Assembly: GCF_030817495.1 (NCBI RefSeq)
Contig: NZ_JAUSZK010000001.1
Coordinates: 2,893,001 to 2,957,000, forward strand
DNA from: Streptomyces sp. V3I7
GTDB taxonomy: Bacteria; Actinomycetota; Actinomycetes; Streptomycetales; Streptomycetaceae
Length of the DNA stretch: 64,000 nucleotides
Direction: 5' to 3'
Shown here: one piece after another, positions 60,033 to 64,000 of the stretch
Layout of the letters: every line of letters starts with the position of its first letter
How positions within the stretch are numbered: the stretch's first letter is position 1
Notes under the pieces: generated by a model
Told to the model about the DNA's origin: nothing
What the model saw: only the letters and a program-made list of their open reading frames with translations
Database searches by the model: none
Made by a program: the position numbers and the translations under genes

Positions 60033-60129
60033 GCCGGCGCGCCAGGACCCTGAGCCGGCCGGCTCAGGCGGGCAGGGGCGGCGCCCAACGGCGCCATGTG
60101 GCGACCGGAGGCCGCCCCGCGCCAGGGGG

Positions 60130-60202
60130 CTGGTCGGGCACCTCGGCGTGCTCGACGCGCGCGGAAGACCCGTCGCCCAAGCCGCCCGCACCCCGGCCGG
60201 AC
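60130..60202 (+). pseudogene. Fragment of a second flavin monooxygenase gene
   Basis: The frame reads LVGHLGVLDARGRPVAQAAR then TPAG. This closely matches residues near the end of the upstream gene (LVGHLGVLDERGRPVAHGPR, at about 59,849-59,908) but is diverged at DNA level. It has no start and stops at the MFS terminus, so it is a relic of a duplicate or of an ancestral tandem gene. Confidence 0.75.
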
Positions 60203-61516
60203 TCAGGCGGGCACGGCCGTCGTCCGGCGCCGCTTGATCATCAGCGCCATCAGCGTGGCCGCCGCGCACAGGGTGCCGGAGGCGTACCAGACGACGTCGT
60301 ACGAGCCGAAGGCGTCGCGGGCCACACCGCCGAGGAAGGCGACCAGTGCGGCGCCGATCTGGTGGGAGGCGAGGACCCAGCCGAAGACGATGGCGCTGTC
60401 CTCGCCGTACTGCTCGCGGCACAGGGCCAGCGTCGGCGGGACGGTGGCGACCCAGTCGAGGCCGTAGAAGACGATGAAGAAGACCATCGGCGGGTGCACG
60501 CTGGGCCCCGACTGCCCCAGCAGCATGGGCAGGAAGAGCAGCGAGACGCCCCTGAGCCCGTAGTACACGGCGAGCAGACGGCGCGCGTCGAAGCGGTCGG
60601 TGAACCAGCCGGAGGCGATCGTGCCAGCCACGTCGAACACGCCGACGACCGCGAGCAGCGAGGCCGCCGCCGTGACCGGCATGTCGTGGTCGTGGGCCGC
60701 GGGCACGAAGTGGGTCTGGATCAGGCCGTTGGTGGAGGCACCGCAGATCGCGAAGGTGCCGGCCAGCAGCCAGAAGGGGCCGATGCGGACCGCGGAGGAC
60801 AGCACCGTGAGCGCGCGCCGGGCGGCTCCGGTGACCGGGGGCGGCTTGGGTGTGAACTCCCGTGCGCCGTACGGCTTCAGGCCCACGTCGGCCGGGTGGT
60901 CGCGCAGCAGCAGCCAGACGAACGGGACGACGGCGAGGGCGGCCAGGGCGACGGTCACGGCGGCGGGGCGCCAGGAGTAGGTCTCGATCGTCCAGGACAG
61001 GATCGGCAGGAAGATCAGCTGGCCGGAGGCCGACGCGGCGGTGAGGATGCCGCTTACCAGGCCCCGGCGCTCGGTGAACCAGCGGTTGGTGACGGTCGCG
61101 GCGAAGGCGAGCGCCATCGAGCCGGAGCCCAGGCCGACCAGCACGCCCCAGCACAGCATGAGCTGCCAGGGCGCCGTCATCCACACCGTCAGGCCCGAGC
61201 CGAGCGCGATCACGGTCAGCGCGACGGCGACCACCCGGCGGATGCCGAAGCGGTCCATCAGCGCGGCGGCGAAGGGCGCGGTGAGCCCGTACAGCGCGAG
61301 GTTGACGGAGACGGCGGCGCCGATGGTGCCGCGCGACCAGCCGAAACCCTCGTGCAGCGGGTCGATGAGCAGTCCGGGCAGGGAGCGGAAGGCCGCCGCG
61401 CCGATGATCGTGACGAAGGTGACGGCGGCGACGAACCACGCGCGGTGGATGCGCCGGGGTGATCGGAACGGCTTCGGCTGCCGTACAGCGGTTGCGGCTT
61501 CGGTTGTCTGGGTCAC
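60203..61516 (-). CDS. MFS transporter, monocarboxylate/OFA-like
   Basis: The 437-residue protein has about 12 helices, with GFGWSRGTIGAAVSVNLALY near helix 2 and MDRFGIRRVVAVAL as motif A. RWFTERRGLVSGILTAASAS and the loop PADVGLKPYGARE in the middle are typical of monocarboxylate- or oxalate/formate-antiporter-like proteins. GTG at 61516 is the start. It is divergent from the GlxA-type regulator 71 bp away, which may control it. Confidence 0.87.
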   Translation of the reverse strand: MTQTTEAATAVRQPKPFRSPRRIHRAWFVAAVTFVTIIGAAAFRSLPGLLIDPLHEGFGWSRGTIGAAVSVNLALYGLTAPFAAALMDRFGIRRVVAVALTVIALGSGLTVWMTAPWQLMLCWGVLVGLGSGSMALAFAATVTNRWFTERRGLVSGILTAASASGQLIFLPILSWTIETYSWRPAAVTVALAALAVVPFVWLLLRDHPADVGLKPYGAREFTPKPPPVTGAARRALTVLSSAVRIGPFWLLAGTFAICGASTNGLIQTHFVPAAHDHDMPVTAAASLLAVVGVFDVAGTIASGWFTDRFDARRLLAVYYGLRGVSLLFLPMLLGQSGPSVHPPMVFFIVFYGLDWVATVPPTLALCREQYGEDSAIVFGWVLASHQIGAALVAFLGGVARDAFGSYDVVWYASGTLCAAATLMALMIKRRRTTAVPA

Positions 61517-61587
61517 GTCTCAGAGCTTCCGATGCGGGAGCCGCTCCATCGAGTGGCCGGAGGGACAGCGTTCGTTAGGATCGGGCC

Positions 61588-62601
61588 ATGTGCCGTGAGC
61601 CGGAGTTCCGTCCGCACCGCGTCGTCGTCCTCGCCCTGGACGGCCTGCTTCCCTTCGAACTGGGCATCCCCCACCGCATCTTCGGCCGCCCCGAGGACGC
61701 CGCGGGGCGGCGGCTGTACGAGGTCGTGACCTGCTCGGTGCGGTCGCCGGGCCGGGTCAGGACGGACGCCGACTTCGCCATCGAGGTCGAGAACGGCCCC
61801 GAGACGCTGGCCACCGCCGACACCGTCGTCATCCCGGCGTCGTACCGGCTGGGCCCGGTCTTCGACGAGGGCGTGCTGACCGAGGAACTGGCCGCCGCGC
61901 TGGCGCTCGTCCGCCCCGGCACCCGGCTCGCCTCCATCTGCACGGGCGTGTACGTCCTCGCCGCCGCCGGCCTCCTCGACGGGCGCCGGGCGACCACGCA
62001 CTGGGCCGACGCCGAGCACCTCCAGCGGATGTTCCCCCGGGTCCGGGTGGACGCGGACGTGCTGTTCATCGACGACGGCGACGTGCTCACCTCGGCCGGG
62101 GTCGCCGCCGGGATCGATCTGTGCCTGCACATGGTGCGCCGCGACCACGGCACCGCGGTCGCCAACGAGGTCGCCCGCCGCACGGTCGTACCGCCGCACC
62201 GCGACGGCGGCCAGGCGCAGTACGTCCACCGCCCGGTGCCGGACCCTCAGCTCGCCACCACGACCGCCGCCCGCGCCTGGGCGCTGGGCCGGCTGCACGA
62301 GCCCATCCAGCTGCGCGACCTGGCCGAGCAGGAGGCGATGTCGGTACGCACGTTCACGCGCCGCTTCCGTGAGGAGGCCGGCGTCAGCCCCGGGCAGTGG
62401 CTCACCCAGCAGCGCGTCGAACGCGCGCGGCAGCTGCTGGAGTCGACGGATCTGTCGGTCGACCAGGTGGCCCGGGACGCGGGCTTCGGCACGGCGCAGT
62501 CGATGCGCCAGCATCTGCAGCAGGCGCTGGGGGTCACCCCGACCGCGTACCGGCGGACGTTCCGGGCCGCGGTGGGTCCGGGGGGTACGGAGATCCCGTA
62601 G
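61588..62601 (+). CDS. GlxA family AraC-type regulator (DJ-1/PfpI + HTH)
   Basis: The 337-residue protein has an N-terminal DJ-1/PfpI-like domain (RVVVLALDGLLPFELGIPHR, ASICTGVYVLAAAGLLDGRR with the nucleophile-elbow Cys) and two AraC HTH motifs (IQLRDLAEQEAMSVRTFTRR, LSVDQVARDAGFGTAQSMRQ, HLQQALGVTPTAYRRTF). GlxA-type proteins regulate amide or betaine metabolism. ATG at 61588 follows GTTAGGAT. It is divergent from an MFS gene. From 62,602 to 62,865 I see no gene. Confidence 0.88.
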   Translation: MCREPEFRPHRVVVLALDGLLPFELGIPHRIFGRPEDAAGRRLYEVVTCSVRSPGRVRTDADFAIEVENGPETLATADTVVIPASYRLGPVFDEGVLTEELAAALALVRPGTRLASICTGVYVLAAAGLLDGRRATTHWADAEHLQRMFPRVRVDADVLFIDDGDVLTSAGVAAGIDLCLHMVRRDHGTAVANEVARRTVVPPHRDGGQAQYVHRPVPDPQLATTTAARAWALGRLHEPIQLRDLAEQEAMSVRTFTRRFREEAGVSPGQWLTQQRVERARQLLESTDLSVDQVARDAGFGTAQSMRQHLQQALGVTPTAYRRTFRAAVGPGGTEIP

Positions 62602-62865
62602 CCCAGGGGCGAGGGGTGACGGGATGCCGACTGGCGGCGCGACCCGCTCCGAGCCCGGTTCCGGTGCGCCGCCATCCGGCTCGACCCACACTCGGCGAGG
62701 ATCTCCGTCACCAAGACCCTCGCCGTCCCCTCGCGGCGAATCGTTGACCACAAGCGTCATCAATCGGTCACGAGGCGTCAACACCCGTACCGGCATTCGT
62801 CGTTTACATCCCGAATGCCGTGGGTGTGATGCGAGGCACCACCGGCGCACCACCGCGCAACCGCG

Positions 62866-63345
62866 CTACACGGCCTCGAAGGCCAGCCCCTCGTACAGCG
62901 ACAGCCCGCATCCGTACGCCACCGCTGCGCTCTCCCGGGCCGGCGAACAGCGGTCCAGTTCGCACCAGATGCGCTTGCCCGCCCCCTCGGGGCTCCAGCC
63001 CCAGCGGTCCGCCAGGCCGTCGACGAGCGCGAGCCCGCGGCCGCCGGTCGCCTCGCCGCCCGCGCACCGCGGCACGGGCGCGCGGGTGCTGGCGTCGGCC
63101 ACCTCCAGGCGCACGGTGGCCGCCTCCGCGGCCGTGCCCGGCAGGGACAGCCGCAGCACGGCCGGGCGGCCGGTGTGCACCACGGCGTTGGTGACCAGTT
63201 CGGAGACGAGCAGGACCAGGGTCTCGGCCAGCGGCTCGTCCGCCGCTATACCCGATCCGGCGAGCCGGGACCGGGCCCATCTCCGCGCCCGCCCCACCTC
63301 TGCGGGGTCGGGCCGGACCTCCAGCTGCACTTGAAGCACCTGCAC
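62866..63345 (-). CDS. Anti-sigma-type ATP-binding protein (GHKL fold)
   Basis: The 159-residue protein has LVLLVSELVTNAVVHTGRPA (N box), VRLEVADASTRAP (G1) and GEATGGRGLALVDGLADRWG (G2), the stand-alone RsbW-like kinase fold abundant in Streptomyces. A C-terminal extension (AVAYGCGLSLYEGLAFEAV) is not part of the fold. GTG at 63345 has no strong ribosome site. No sigma or anti-anti-sigma gene is adjacent. Confidence 0.85.
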   Translation of the reverse strand: MQVLQVQLEVRPDPAEVGRARRWARSRLAGSGIAADEPLAETLVLLVSELVTNAVVHTGRPAVLRLSLPGTAAEAATVRLEVADASTRAPVPRCAGGEATGGRGLALVDGLADRWGWSPEGAGKRIWCELDRCSPARESAAVAYGCGLSLYEGLAFEAV

Positions 63346-63453
63346 CGTTCACACCATCCGAACCGGCGGACACATGAACCCACGCCGGGCGCACACGGCG
63401 ACAACAGTCGCGCGCGCCGCGGCAAGGGCCACGATCGTAGCCATTTTCTGCAT

Positions 63454-63489
63454 GGCCAGAACAACGGCCTGAACAACGGCCAGAACAAG
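63454..63489. repeat. 12-bp tandem repeat (GGCCAGAACAAC), three units
   Basis: Three near-identical 12-bp units lie in the 238-bp gap between the ATPase gene and the following small gene, upstream of both. Confidence 0.75.
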
Positions 63490-63583
63490 GGTCACGGAAT
63501 GTGATTCCCTTACGAGACAGCATGGTTGACGTACAGTCACGCCAACAAGCGCTTCGGGCATATTCCAGCGCGAAGGAGTACGC

Positions 63584-63775
63584 GTGCGGCATACTGTGCG
63601 ACGCTCACCGCGGGAACTCGAACGAGCGAGGGAAAAGACCCCGGTCACCCGGTTTTCGGCGGCGCACACCGTCTGCTGCGGGGCCGCCCCGGGGGCAGCG
63701 CCGGCATGGCTCGTACTCGGAACCACTCGCATCCCACACAAGGTACCGGAGGGGACGGCCGACTCCGGGCTGTGA
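63584..63775 (+). CDS. Possible small protein, 63 residues
   Basis: GTG at 63584 has AAGGAG eight bases upstream and opens MRHTVRRSPRELERAREKTP then VTRFSAAHTVCCGAAPGAAP, ending VPEGTADSGL. The two adjacent Cys sit in a short hydrophobic stretch. Codon bias is fair. I recognise no family, and it may be spurious. From 63,776 to 63,953 nothing else is seen. Confidence 0.4.
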   Translation: MRHTVRRSPRELERAREKTPVTRFSAAHTVCCGAAPGAAPAWLVLGTTRIPHKVPEGTADSGL

Positions 63776-63953
63776 CGAGTCACGCCTGGGACACAACCCG
63801 ATATCGACACGCGGTGACCCCCTGATGCCACGATCCGTGACATCGATCAGGCGCGCGAGGAATACCGGCGGAGGGGCCCCGGGAATTCAACGGGGGAAGC
63901 CGAAAAGAGAGTTGTCCCGGAATGCGGATCAAGAAAGCGAAAGGGGCGGCGCG

Positions 63954-64000
63954 TCAGGCGGAGAGCGGGCTCGACTCCTCGGAGAGAGCGGCGTCGAGGT
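63954..64000 (-). CDS. C-terminal end of an unidentified gene
   Basis: Fifteen codons to the window edge end in LDAALSEESSPLSA and TGA at 63954-63956. Codon bias fits a coding sequence on the minus strand, but the protein cannot be named. Confidence 0.4.
   Translation of the reverse strand, partial: LDAALSEESSPLSA

Overview
The window is high-GC actinobacterial chromosome, almost certainly Streptomyces. The codon bias, the GTG/TTG starts with GGAGG-type ribosome sites and the gene content all point there: an HrdD sigma factor with a SigR-type promoter, XRE/DUF397 pairs, an FbiC deazaflavin synthase, and an AfsK-AfsR-AfsS regulatory locus. Most of the window is ordinary core chromosome, interrupted by one small tRNA-borne island and one IS607-type insertion.

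Region 1 (1-21,400), conserved core. It runs from a partial galU through 5-formyl-THF cyclo-ligase, a penicillin-acylase-family Ntn hydrolase, a K+/H+ antiporter that appears to start at CTG, an MFS permease, an FmdB-type zinc ribbon behind a CIRCE-like element, a nucleoside phosphorylase, an SAF/RcpC-like protein, mscL, ltrA, a P1 peptidase and DUF6227 to hrdD. It continues with a GNAT enzyme, a dioxygenase/MarR divergent pair, a DHA2 drug exporter with its TetR regulator and an unusual four-unit repeat array between them, and a secreted M6-like metalloprotease.

Region 2 (21,403-24,800), integration hotspot. A tRNA-Arg(CCT) gene forms the left end of a 2.57-kb mini-island bounded by a perfect 40-bp direct repeat. 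The island holds a truncated tyrosine recombinase, a long inverted-repeat structure, a GNAT gene and a DUF4231/SLATT-like membrane protein; both of these genes carry TTA codons. A second, more decayed integrase lies just outside the right repeat, so the site has been used at least twice.

Region 3 (24,800-39,800). A copper-type module (DUF6153 protein and a Met/His-rich lipoprotein) sits behind a CsoR-like palindrome. It is followed by a DksA/TraR zinc finger with an MFS permease, a divergent ArsR-type regulator with a repeat-expanded tail, glutathione peroxidase, an XRE/DUF397 pair, a GPP34 protein, a membrane D-Ala-D-Ala carboxypeptidase with a long acidic repeat domain, a polytopic membrane protein, an ADP-ribosylglycohydrolase relative that has lost its metal-binding motifs, and a DUF6247/small-ORF pair.

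Region 4 (39,800-43,700). An IS607-type element with a serine recombinase (TnpA) and an unusually large TnpB splits an HTH-domain gene; the 5' and 3' parts of that gene can both be recognised on either side.

Region 5 (43,700-64,000). A whiJ/abaA-like trio (anti-sigma-type ATPase, XRE, DUF397) is followed by an L,D-transpeptidase-fold protein without its catalytic cysteine, fbiC, a secreted PHP-domain hydrolase, and then afsR, afsS and afsK with a VOC protein that may be KbpA. The window closes with TetR, a PNPOx-family protein, a flavin monooxygenase followed by a fragment of a second copy, an MFS permease, a GlxA-type AraC regulator, another anti-sigma-type ATPase, and an unidentified partial gene.
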